In this document: piece by piece, positions 7,728 through 15,486 of the stretch | How the letters are laid out: each line of letters starts with the position of its first letter | Numbering within the stretch: position 1 is the first letter of the stretch | Source of the DNA: PALSA-911 sp963743035 | Lineage (GTDB): Bacteria > Pseudomonadota > Alphaproteobacteria > Acetobacterales > Acetobacteraceae | Assembly (NCBI GenBank): GCA_963743035.1 | Contig: CAVUOB010000010.1 | Coordinates: forward strand, 1-20,129 | Direction: 5' to 3' | DNA: 20,129 nt | The notes under the pieces: generated by a model | The model's input: only the letters and a program-made list of their open reading frames with translations | Told to the model about the DNA's origin: nothing | Databases searched by the model: none | Made by a program: the position numbers and the translations under genes

Positions 7728-8460
7728 CCGGAATATCTGCTGCTGACCGATGCCGATATCGTCCATGATCCGCGCCACCTCGCCACGCTGGTCGCGCAGG
7801 CGGAACGCGGCGGGTTGGACATGGTCTCCGAGATGGTGGAGCTGTCCTGCGTCAGCTGGGCCGAGCGGGCGCTGGTGCCGGCCTTCGTGTTCTTCTTCCA
7901 GTTGCTGTACCCGTTCGCGCGCGTGAACGACCCGCTTTCGGCCGCGGCGGCGGCGGCGGGGGGGACGATCCTGGTCCGCCGGCGCGCGCTGGAACGGATC
8001 GGCGGCATCGACGCGGTGCGCGGCGCCCTGATCGACGACGTGGCGCTGGCCACGGCGGTGAAGCGCGGCGGGCGCGTCTGGCTCGGCCATTCCGCCCTGG
8101 CGCGTTCGATCCGGCCCTATCCCTCCGCCGGCGATATCTGGCGGATGATCGCCCGCACCGCCTATGTGCAGCTGCGCTTCTCCCCGGCTCTGCTGGTCGC
8201 GACCACGCTCTGCATGGCGCTGGTCTGGCTGGTGCCGCCTGGGCTCGCGCTGTTCGGCCATGGACCGGCCCGGCTGATCGGCCTGCTGACCTGGATCGCC
8301 GCCACCTGGTCCTATCTGCCGACGCTCGGCCGGTTCCGCCAGTCCGTCCTCTGGGCGCTGGCATTGCCGGCGGTGGCCTGTTTCTACATGGCGGCGACGA
8401 TCGGCTCGGCGATCGATCACCATCGCGGCCGCGGCGTGGTGTGGAAGCGCCGCGCCTACC

Positions 8461-8466
8461 AGGGGA
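8461..8466 (+). promoter_or_regulatory. Ribosome binding site that sets the hpnC start
   Basis: AGGGGA lies seven bases before the TTG at 8474. It lies inside the end of hpnB and supports the TTG over the GTG at 8441, which lies upstream of it. Confidence 0.5.
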
Positions 8467-8473
8467 TGGGCGC

Positions 8474-9322
8474 TTGAGCGCGGCCGGCGCCCTGGGCGAG
8501 AACGTCGAGAGCTGGTCAGGCAAGGATCGCGGCGACGAGAATTTCCCGGTCGGCTCGGCGCTGATCCGGGCCGAGCTGCGCGCGCATGTGCACGCCTATT
8601 ACGCCTTTGCCCGCAATGCCGACGACATCGCCGACAGCGACGCGCTGGCGCCGCAGGACAAGATCGCCCGGCTGGATGCGATGGAGGATGTGCTGCTCGG
8701 CCGCCGCGACACCGGGTCCCCCAGTGCCCTGCGGCTGCGCGCCAGTCTGGCCGAGACCGGCGTCACCCCCCGCCATGCCACCGATCTGCTGATCGCCTTC
8801 CGCCAGGACGCCACCAAATTGCGCTACGCCAGCTGGGACGAGCTGTACGATTACTGCCGCTACTCGGCGATGCCGGTCGGGCGCTATGTGCTGGATGTGC
8901 ATGGCGAGGACCGCGCGACCCATGCGCCGTCCGATGCGCTCTGCGCCTCGCTGCAGGTGCTGAACCATTTGCAGGATTGCGCCAAGGACCTCGCCGGGCT
9001 GAACCGCTGCTACCTGCCGCAGGACCTGATGGACCGCTTCGGCACGGGCATCGCCGATTTGCGGGGACAGCGCGAGACGGCCGGGCTGCGCCAGGTGTTC
9101 GACGCGCTGCTCGGGCAGGTGGATGGGTTGAACCGCGCGGCCCAGGACCTGCCGCGGCGCACCCGGGACCGGCGGCTGCGGCTGGAAACGGCGATCATCG
9201 TCGGCCTGGCCCGGCGCCTGACCCGCCGGCTGCGCCGCGCCGATCCGATCGCCGGGCGGGTGAAGCTGACCAAGGGCGACGCCGTGTCCAGCGCGCTGGC
9301 CGCGCTGCGGTTCCTGCCATGA
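8474..9322 (+). CDS. hpnC: HpnC, hydroxysqualene synthase
   Basis: HpnC converts presqualene diphosphate to hydroxysqualene in the three-step HpnD-HpnC-HpnE route to squalene. The 282-residue protein has the trans-isoprenyl synthase motifs: ENFPVGS near 22-28, AFARNADDIAD (DDIAD at 50-54) and NHLQDCAKD (164-172), the last being the second Asp-rich motif in its HpnC form. The chosen start is TTG at 8474, which overlaps the hpnB stop as TTGA and has AGGGGA seven bases upstream. The GTG at 8441 would add 11 poorly conserved residues. The stop overlaps the hpnD start as ATGA. It still depends on ribosomes reaching the end of the broken hpnB frame or on its own site. Confidence 0.93.
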   Translation: MSAAGALGENVESWSGKDRGDENFPVGSALIRAELRAHVHAYYAFARNADDIADSDALAPQDKIARLDAMEDVLLGRRDTGSPSALRLRASLAETGVTPRHATDLLIAFRQDATKLRYASWDELYDYCRYSAMPVGRYVLDVHGEDRATHAPSDALCASLQVLNHLQDCAKDLAGLNRCYLPQDLMDRFGTGIADLRGQRETAGLRQVFDALLGQVDGLNRAAQDLPRRTRDRRLRLETAIIVGLARRLTRRLRRADPIAGRVKLTKGDAVSSALAALRFLP

Positions 9323-10182
9323 GCGCGGTGACCACGCCGCTGGGCGCGGCCCAGGCCGATCTGGACGCGGTGGAGGCGATCGTGCGCTCCGCCGCCACGT
9401 CGTTCTATCGCGGCATGGCGGTGCTGCCGCCGGATCGCCGGCATGCGATGTATGCGATCTACGCCTTCTGCCGCATCGTCGACGACATCGCCGACGAGGA
9501 AACCGCCTTCGCGGACAAGCTGCCGCTTCTGGCCGCCTGGCGGCAGCGCATCGATGGGCTGTACCGCGGCGAGACGGATGACGCGGTCACCCGCGCGCTG
9601 CTGCTGGCGATCCGCAAGTTCGACCTGCGCCGGCAGGATTTCCTCGACATGATCGACGGCATGCAGATGGACGCCGAGGAGGTGATCGTCGCGCCGGACC
9701 TGCAGAAGCTCGACCTCTATTGCGACCGGGTGGCCGCTTCGGTCGGGCGGCTGTCGGTGCGCGCCTTCGGCGATGCCTCCGCCGATGCGGACCGCGTGGC
9801 CTATGCGCTCGGCCGGGCGCTGCAGCTCACTAATATCCTGCGCGACGTCGCCGAGGATGCCGGCCGGGGCCGGCTCTATCTGCCGCGCGAATACCTGGAG
9901 GCGGAGGGTGTGCCGGCCGATCCCCGGGCGGCGCTGGCGCATCCGGCGCTGGCGCGGGTGTGCCGGCGGGTCGCGGCCCTGGCCGAGGGCTATTTCCGCG
10001 ACGCAAGGGCGGCGATGGAACGCTGCGACCGGCGCGCCATGAAGCCGGCGCGGCTGATGGGCGCGACCTATGCCGCGATCCTGGCGCGGCTGCAGGATTC
10101 CGGCTGGGCCGACCCGACGCAGCGCGTCAGCCTGCCGAAATGGCAGAAGATCTGGCTCGCTTTGCGCTATGGTCTGCTGTGA
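9319..10182 (+). CDS. hpnD: HpnD, presqualene diphosphate synthase
   Basis: HpnD joins two farnesyl diphosphates head to head to give presqualene diphosphate. The 287-residue protein has the two Asp-rich motifs CRIVDDIADE (51-60) and QLTNILRDVAED (169-180), the TSFYRGMAVLP substrate segment (27-37) and YCDRVAASVGRLSVRAFG. These match the HpnD branch of squalene/phytoene synthases. The ATG overlaps the hpnC stop (ATGA), which suggests coupled translation of the two related enzymes. A much longer open frame extends upstream but lacks family similarity and covers hpnC. Confidence 0.95.
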   Translation: MSAVTTPLGAAQADLDAVEAIVRSAATSFYRGMAVLPPDRRHAMYAIYAFCRIVDDIADEETAFADKLPLLAAWRQRIDGLYRGETDDAVTRALLLAIRKFDLRRQDFLDMIDGMQMDAEEVIVAPDLQKLDLYCDRVAASVGRLSVRAFGDASADADRVAYALGRALQLTNILRDVAEDAGRGRLYLPREYLEAEGVPADPRAALAHPALARVCRRVAALAEGYFRDARAAMERCDRRAMKPARLMGATYAAILARLQDSGWADPTQRVSLPKWQKIWLALRYGLL

Positions 10183-10192
10183 GCCGGAAATC

Positions 10193-11482
10193 ATGAGCGG
10201 TCACGTAGGTCACGTACATGTCATCGGTGCCGGACTGGCGGGGCTTTCCGCCGCGCTGGCGCTGACCGCCGAGGGCCGCGGCGTGACCCTCTATGAGTTC
10301 GGCCGGGCCGCCGGCGGGCGCTGCCGGTCCTATCTGGACCAGGAGCTCGGCATTCGCGTCGACAACGGCAACCATCTGCTACTGTCCGGCAATGTCGAGG
10401 CGATGGCCTATGTGGACCAGATCGGCTCCCGCGGCTCGCTGGTCGGGCCGGGCAAGCCGCTGTTTCCGTTCATGGATCTCGGCACCGGGATGCGCTGGAA
10501 CCTGCGGCCGAACCGCGGCATGGTGCCGTCCTGGATCTTCCGCCGCTCGCGCCGGGTGCCGGGCACCTCGGCGACCGACTACCTGAAGCTGCTGTCCCTG
10601 GCACGGGTGGCCGATGACCGCGTGGTGGAGGGCTTCCTGCCCAAGGGCCCGCTCTATACGCGGCTGGTCGAGCCGCTGGCGATCGCTGCGCTGAACACAA
10701 GGCCGGAACAGGGCCTGGCGCGGCTGCTGGGCGCGGTGGTGCGGGAATCGCTGCTGAAGGGCGGCAATGCCTGCATTCCGCTGATCCCCCGCCAGGGCTG
10801 GTCGGAGACGCTGATCGATCCCGCGCTGCACTGGCTGGAAATGCACGGTGCCACCATCCGCCTGGGTCAGCGGATCTTCGCCCTGGACGTGACAGGGAAC
10901 ATTGTGACCGCGCTGCGCACGCCGGCCGGCGTTATCCCGCTGCAGGCGGGGGACGAGATCGTGCTGGCGGTGCCGGCCTGGGTGGCGGCGGAGCTGCTGC
11001 CCGGACTGACCACGCCGGATGTGTTCGAGCCCATCGTCAACGTGCATTACCGCACCGATGCCGCGAGCGAGGCGACGGCCATGGCCGCCACCAGCGGGGC
11101 CGGCTTCATCGGCCTGATCGACGCCACCGCGCAATGGATCTTCGTCAAGCCCGGCCATGTCTCCGTCACCATCAGCGCCGCCGGCGAGATCGCCGACCGG
11201 CCGGCCGAGGCGCTCGCCGCCGCCATCTGGCCGGAGGTCCGCACGGCGCTGCGGCTGGGCGGGGCCGCGCCGTCCGAACCGCTGCCGGCATGGCGCGTGG
11301 TCAAGGAAAAGCGCGCCACCTTCGCTGCCACGGCGGCGCAGGAGCGGCGCCGCCCGCCGGCGCGGACCGCGCTGTCCAACCTGGTGCTGGCCGGCGACTG
11401 GACCGCGACAGGCTTGCCCGCGACGATCGAAGGTGCCATCAAATCCGGCCGGAGTGCGGTGCAGCAAGTGCGCACCGCCTGA
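10193..11482 (+). CDS. hpnE: HpnE, hydroxysqualene dehydroxylase (FAD amine-oxidase fold)
   Basis: HpnE reduces hydroxysqualene to squalene. The 429-residue protein has the FAD-binding VIGAGLAGLSAA (10-21), then VTLYEFGRAAGGRC (31-44), where the Glu binds the ribose and GGRC is the family GGR motif. The C-terminal NLVLAGDWTATGLPATIEGA completes the FAD site. The ATG at 10193 lies ten bases after the hpnD stop, with weak GGA complementarity. An in-frame ATG at 10168 overlaps hpnD and would add eight residues; the shorter start fits the fold better. Confidence 0.93.
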   Translation: MSGHVGHVHVIGAGLAGLSAALALTAEGRGVTLYEFGRAAGGRCRSYLDQELGIRVDNGNHLLLSGNVEAMAYVDQIGSRGSLVGPGKPLFPFMDLGTGMRWNLRPNRGMVPSWIFRRSRRVPGTSATDYLKLLSLARVADDRVVEGFLPKGPLYTRLVEPLAIAALNTRPEQGLARLLGAVVRESLLKGGNACIPLIPRQGWSETLIDPALHWLEMHGATIRLGQRIFALDVTGNIVTALRTPAGVIPLQAGDEIVLAVPAWVAAELLPGLTTPDVFEPIVNVHYRTDAASEATAMAATSGAGFIGLIDATAQWIFVKPGHVSVTISAAGEIADRPAEALAAAIWPEVRTALRLGGAAPSEPLPAWRVVKEKRATFAATAAQERRRPPARTALSNLVLAGDWTATGLPATIEGAIKSGRSAVQQVRTA

Positions 11483-11498
11483 TCAGCCATTGGGTACC

Positions 11499-13482
11499 AT
11501 GCCCTACGACATCTCTTCCCCCGACACCCGCCCTGCCCCCGGTCTCGACGACGAGCAGCTCGTCGCCGCCGTCGAGCGCGCCGGAAGCGCGCTCGGCCGG
11601 CGGCAGCGCCCGGACGGGCACTGGGTGTTCGAGCTGGAGGCGGACGCGACGATTCCGGCCGAATACGTGCTGCTGGAGCATTACCTCGATCGGATCGACG
11701 CGGAGCTGGAGGCCAAGATCGGCGTCTATCTGCGGCGGATGCAGGGCGAGCATGGCGGCTGGCCGCTGTTCCATGACGGCGCGTTCAACCTCTCGGCCAG
11801 CGTGAAGGCCTATTTCGCGCTCAAGGCGCTGGGCGACGATCCCGCCGCGCCGCACATGGTCCGGGCGCGCGAGGCGATCCTGGCCGCCGGCGGGGCAGAG
11901 CGCAGCAACGTCTTCACCCGCATCCAGCTCGCGCTGTTCGGCCAGGTGCCCTGGCGCGCGGCGCCGGTGATGCCGGTGGAGATCATGCATCTGCCGCGCT
12001 GGTTCCCGTTCCACCTGTCGAAGATCAGCTACTGGTCGCGCACTGTCATCGTACCCCTGCTGGTGCTGATGGCGCTGAAGCCGCAGGCGCGCAATCCGCG
12101 CGGGATCGGCATACCGGAGCTGTTCCGCACGCCGCCCGAGCGCGTGCGCGACTGGATCCGCGGGCCGTACCGCTCGGGCTGGGGCCGGTTCTTCAAGGGC
12201 GTGGACGTCGTGCTGCGCCGGATCGAACCCTGGTTTCCCGCCGGTCTGCACCGAAACGCGGTGCAGAAGGCGGAAAAATTCGTCATCGAGCGGCTGAACG
12301 GTGTGGACGGGCTCGGCGCGATCTACCCGGCGATGGCCAATTCGGTGATGATGTTCGATGTGCTGGGATATTCTCCCACGCATCCGCAGGCCGCCATCGC
12401 CTGGGAGTCCGTGCGCAAGCTGCTGGTGATCGGGCCGGACAGCGCCTATTGCCAGCCCTGCTTCTCCCCTGTCTGGGACACCGCTCTGGCCGGCCTGGCG
12501 ATGGCCGAGGCCGGGTTCATCCCGGAGGGCGGGCCGAATTCCGCCGGCGTCGACGCCGCCACCGCCTGGCTGCGCGAGCGGCAGATCACCGAGGTGGTGG
12601 GCGACTGGGCGGTGCGCCGGCCCGACCTGGCGCCGGGCGGCTGGGCGTTTCAGGTACAACAACGCGCATTACCCCGATGTCGACGACACCGCCGTGGTCG
12701 GCATGCTGCTGTCGCGCAACGGCGATCCCGCCCACGCCGGGGCGATCGCCCGGGCACGGGAATGGATCATCGGCATGCAATCGAGCGGCGGCGGTGCAAC
12801 CGATGGCGGCTGGGGCGCGTTCGAGCCGGAGAACACGCATTCCTACCTGAACCACATCCCCTTCGCCGATCACGGCGCGCTGCTCGATCCGCCGACCGCG
12901 GACGTGACCGCGCGCTGCGTCTCCTTCCTGGCGCAGACGGGAACGTCCGTTGACGATCCGGTGATGACCCGGGCGCTGGCCTATCTTGAGCGCGAGCAGG
13001 AGGCGGACGGCAGCTGGTTCGGCCGCTGGGGCACCAACTACATCTACGGCACCTGGTCGGTGCTCTGCGCGCTGAACGCCGCCGGGATGGCGCATGACAA
13101 CCCGATGATCCGGCGCGCCGTGAACTGGCTGCTGTCGGTGCAGCGCGAGGACGGCGGCTGGGGCGAGGATGAGGAAAGCTACGCCGACGCGCCGCGCGGG
13201 CGCTACAAGCAGAGCACGCCGAGCCAGACCGCCTGGGCGCTGCTCGGCCTGATGGCGGCCGGCGAGGCCGCCCATCCGGCGGTGGCCCGCGGCGTCGCCT
13301 GGCTGATCAGCACGCAGCGCGCCGACGGGGAATGGGAGGAGCTGCCCTATACCGCGGTCGGCTTCCCGCGCGTGTTCTACCTCCGCTATCACGGCTACAA
13401 GCAGTTCTTCCCGCTGCTGGCGATGGCGCGCTACCGCAACCTGCAGCGGGCCAACACGACCCGGGTGGCGTTTGGATTCTAG
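11499..13482 (+). pseudogene. shc: Squalene-hopene cyclase with a one-base frameshift before the DVDD motif
   Basis: Shc (HpnF) folds squalene into hopene and hopanol at the membrane. The first 385 residues, to GGWAFQ, are a clean cyclase sequence (QLVAAVERAGSALGRRQRPDG start, MPVEIMHLPRWFPF, SYWSRTVIVPLLVL). At 12653-12654 an extra G sits in CAGGTAC. Removing it gives YNNAHYPDVDDTAVVGMLLS, with the catalytic DVDD at restored residues 393-396, and the match then runs to 13482 with the QW repeats QEADGSWFGRWG, QREDGGWG and QRADGEW. Restored length is 660 residues, normal for the family. As written, translation ends at 12953 after 484 residues with no DVDD. All flanking hpn genes needed for hopanoids look intact, so a consensus error is quite possible. 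The gene lies 16 bases after hpnE, and its stop overlaps hpnG. Confidence 0.92.
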
Positions 13483-14179
13483 ATCGATCGGGGTTGTCGT
13501 CGGAATGCGGGCGGAAGCCCGGCTGCTGCGGCGGCTGGCGCGCCGGCTGGGGTTTCGCGTCGCCATCGGCGGCGGCACCCCAGCGGGCGCGGAGGCGGCG
13601 GCGCGGCGTCTGGTGGCCGACGGCGCGCTGGGCCTGGTCAGCTTCGGCCTGGCCGGCGGGCTGCATCCCAGGCTCCGGCGCGGCAGGATCCTGGTGCCCC
13701 GCGAAATCCTGCTGGAGCATGGCGGGCATTTCGCGACCGACCCGGAATTGTCGGAGCTGCTCGGCGGCGTCACGCCGCACGCCATTCTGGGCGGGGAGCA
13801 TGTGCTGGGCCAGCCGCAGGCGAAGAAACTGGCCTGGAAGATCACCGGCGCGGTCGCCGTGGACCTGGAAAGCGGCGCCGTGGCGCGGGTCGCCGCCGAG
13901 TACGGCCTGCCCTGCGCGGCCCTGCGGGCGATCTGCGATCCGGCCGAGCGCCGCCTGCCGCCGGCCGCTTTGGCCGGCCTCAGTCAGACCGGGAAGGTAA
14001 CCCTGGGGCCGCTGTTGCGGTCGCTGGCGGCCAACCCGCTGCAGATCCTGGGGCTGCTGCGCCTGGCGGCCGACGCCTTCGTCGCCCGCCGGGCGCTGAT
14101 CCGGCACCTGCGCATGCTGCGCCGGCGCCGGCCCGGATCAGCCGGCGAAGCGGACCAGCCGGCCGGCCGGGGCGCCTAG
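13472..14179 (+). CDS. hpnG: HpnG, adenosylhopane nucleosidase/phosphorylase
   Basis: HpnG removes adenine from adenosylhopane on the way to ribosylhopane and bacteriohopanetetrol. The 235-residue protein has the purine nucleoside phosphorylase-like fold: GVVVGMRAEARLL at the N-terminus, LVSFGLAGGLHP (GxAGGL) and VDLESGAVARVA, which matches the DxESxAVA motif that contacts the nucleoside. The start is TTG at 13472, overlapping the shc end by 11 bases; the first ATG (13505) would cut off the first beta strand. The stop overlaps the end of the convergent amidohydrolase gene by 42 bases. hpnH, which supplies its substrate, is not in the window. Confidence 0.9.
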   Translation: MDSRSIGVVVGMRAEARLLRRLARRLGFRVAIGGGTPAGAEAAARRLVADGALGLVSFGLAGGLHPRLRRGRILVPREILLEHGGHFATDPELSELLGGVTPHAILGGEHVLGQPQAKKLAWKITGAVAVDLESGAVARVAAEYGLPCAALRAICDPAERRLPPAALAGLSQTGKVTLGPLLRSLAANPLQILGLLRLAADAFVARRALIRHLRMLRRRRPGSAGEADQPAGRGA

Positions 14180-15463
14180 CACCTCGTCCTCGCGCATCAC
14201 CGCGCGGCCGCGGATGATGGTGGCGACCGGCCAGCCGGTGATGTCCATGCCCGCGAACGGGGTCCAGCCGCAGGGCGAGACGATCCAGGATTCCTCGATC
14301 CGCCGCTGCCGCTTCATGTCGACCAGGGTGAAATCGGCGTCGTAGCCCGCCGCCAGCCGCCCCTTGCCGAGCACGCCGTAGACTCGCGCCGGACCGGCGC
14401 AGAGCAGGTCCACCAGGCGGTTCAGCGACAGTCTGCCGGCGTTGACGTGGTTCAGCATCAGCGGCACCAGCGTCTGCACCCCGGTCAGCCCGGCGGGGCA
14501 ATCCGGCCAGGGCAGCAGCTTCTTCGCCCGAGGATGCGGGGCGTGGTCGGAGCCCACGGTATCGACGGTGCCGTTGCGGATCGCTTCCCAGCTGGCGTCC
14601 ATGTGGCGCTGGCCGCGGATCGGCGGGTTCATCACGCCAAAGCCCTTCAGCCGGTCATAGACGTCCGGCGCCACCTGGGTCAGGTGGTTGACCAGCACCT
14701 CCACCGTGGCGATGTCGCGATAGTCGCGCAGATACTCCAGCTCCTCCGCGGTTGAGACATGCAGGATATGGGCGGGGCGGCCGGTCTTCGTCGCCAGCGC
14801 CATCAGCCGGCGGGTGCCGAGGAAGGCGGCTTCCTCGTCGCGCCAGACCATGTGGTTGGAATAGGGATCGCCCGACTTGAACATCCCCTTGCGCGCCTGC
14901 AGCCGGTACTCGTCCTCGGAATGGTAGGCGATGCGGCGGCGGCCGGAGCGCATGACCTTTTCGAGGTTCTCGTCGTCCTCGACCATCAGGTCGCCGGTGG
15001 AGCTGCCGGCGAAGATCTTGATGCCGCAGACGCCGCGGCCGAGCTCGAGGCCGGCCAGCTCGGGGATGTTGGTCTTGGTGCCGCCGACATAGAGGCCCAT
15101 GTCGCACCAGGCGACCTGCTCCACGTAATCCTGTTTCCAGGCCAGCTTTTCCGCGTCGACGATGGACGGGCTGGTGTTCGGCATGTCGAACACCGCCGCC
15201 AGGCCGCCCAGGATGGCGGCCCTGGTGCCGGTGGGGATGGTCTCCACCGCGGCGTCGCCGGGGTCGCGCAGATGCACATGCGGGTCGATCAGCCCGGGCA
15301 GCACGTGCAGGCCGGTGGCGTCGACGGTCTCCTCGGCGGTCGCGTCCGACTGCACGCCGATCGCGGCGATGCGCCCGTTGCGCACGCCGACATCGGCGGC
15401 CTCCATGCCCCAGGGCAGGACGCAGGTCCCATTGCGGATCAGCAGCTCAAAATGTTCGGCCAT
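14138..15463 (-). CDS. Dihydroorotase-family amidohydrolase (class I PyrC-like)
   Basis: This 441-residue amidohydrolase has the metal site expected of class I dihydroorotases: H62-x-H64 in DPHVHLRDPG, the carboxylated Lys149 in GIKIFAGSSTGDL, H181 in AYHSEDE, H235 in HILHVSTAEE and D306 in VGSDHAPH. The HLRDPG and MPNTSPS (94-100) motifs point to dihydroorotase (carbamoyl aspartate to dihydroorotate, pyrimidine synthesis) rather than hydantoinase or allantoinase, but no pyr genes are near. The start at 15463 has AGGAAGG upstream in a 23-base gap after the amidotransferase, so it may be the third gene of a minus-strand operon. It ends tail to tail within hpnG. Confidence 0.85.
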   Translation of the reverse strand: MAEHFELLIRNGTCVLPWGMEAADVGVRNGRIAAIGVQSDATAEETVDATGLHVLPGLIDPHVHLRDPGDAAVETIPTGTRAAILGGLAAVFDMPNTSPSIVDAEKLAWKQDYVEQVAWCDMGLYVGGTKTNIPELAGLELGRGVCGIKIFAGSSTGDLMVEDDENLEKVMRSGRRRIAYHSEDEYRLQARKGMFKSGDPYSNHMVWRDEEAAFLGTRRLMALATKTGRPAHILHVSTAEELEYLRDYRDIATVEVLVNHLTQVAPDVYDRLKGFGVMNPPIRGQRHMDASWEAIRNGTVDTVGSDHAPHPRAKKLLPWPDCPAGLTGVQTLVPLMLNHVNAGRLSLNRLVDLLCAGPARVYGVLGKGRLAAGYDADFTLVDMKRQRRIEESWIVSPCGWTPFAGMDITGWPVATIIRGRAVMREDEVLGAPAGRLVRFAG

Positions 15464-15486
15464 GGTACCTTCCTATCTCGTCTCGC

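Larger units (their letters stand above)
7258..8477 (+). pseudogene. hpnB: HpnB, hopanoid-associated glycosyltransferase, split by a palindromic insert
   Basis: This is a GT2-fold membrane-associated glycosyltransferase. The first part, to 7620, has VVPARDEA (43-50), VILVDDGSADGT (71-82) and WSGKLWAVRQG. The second part resumes in another frame at about 7728 with PEYLLLTDADI (DxD metal site), then GGTILVRRRALERIGG, IDDVALA and C-terminal hydrophobic segments (about 8190-8420). Between them lie about 100 bases of a GC-rich palindrome that encode only Pro/Ser/Gly-rich residues and shift the frame by +2. Translation from 7258 stops at 7746 after 162 residues. An ATG at 7632 inside the insert could in principle start the second half separately. 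Without the insert the protein would be about 370 residues, normal for HpnB. The insert sits between the nucleotide-binding half and the DxD, so the product is probably inactive. The stop overlaps the hpnC start. Confidence 0.85.

Noticed and set aside
8441..8473. GTG start for hpnC at 8441
   Set aside because: It would add 11 residues that overlap hpnB and lie upstream of the AGGGGA site. The TTG at 8474 has correct spacing and fits the family N-terminus.
8977..9318. Upstream extension of the hpnD frame
   Set aside because: The extra residues are Arg/Pro/Gly-rich, cover hpnC in another frame and have no similarity to squalene synthases. The ATGA overlap at 9319 is a natural start.
12700..13482. 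A separate short cyclase gene starting at 12694
   Set aside because: The sequence is simply the C-terminal half of shc and continues exactly after removal of one base, so it is not an independent gene.
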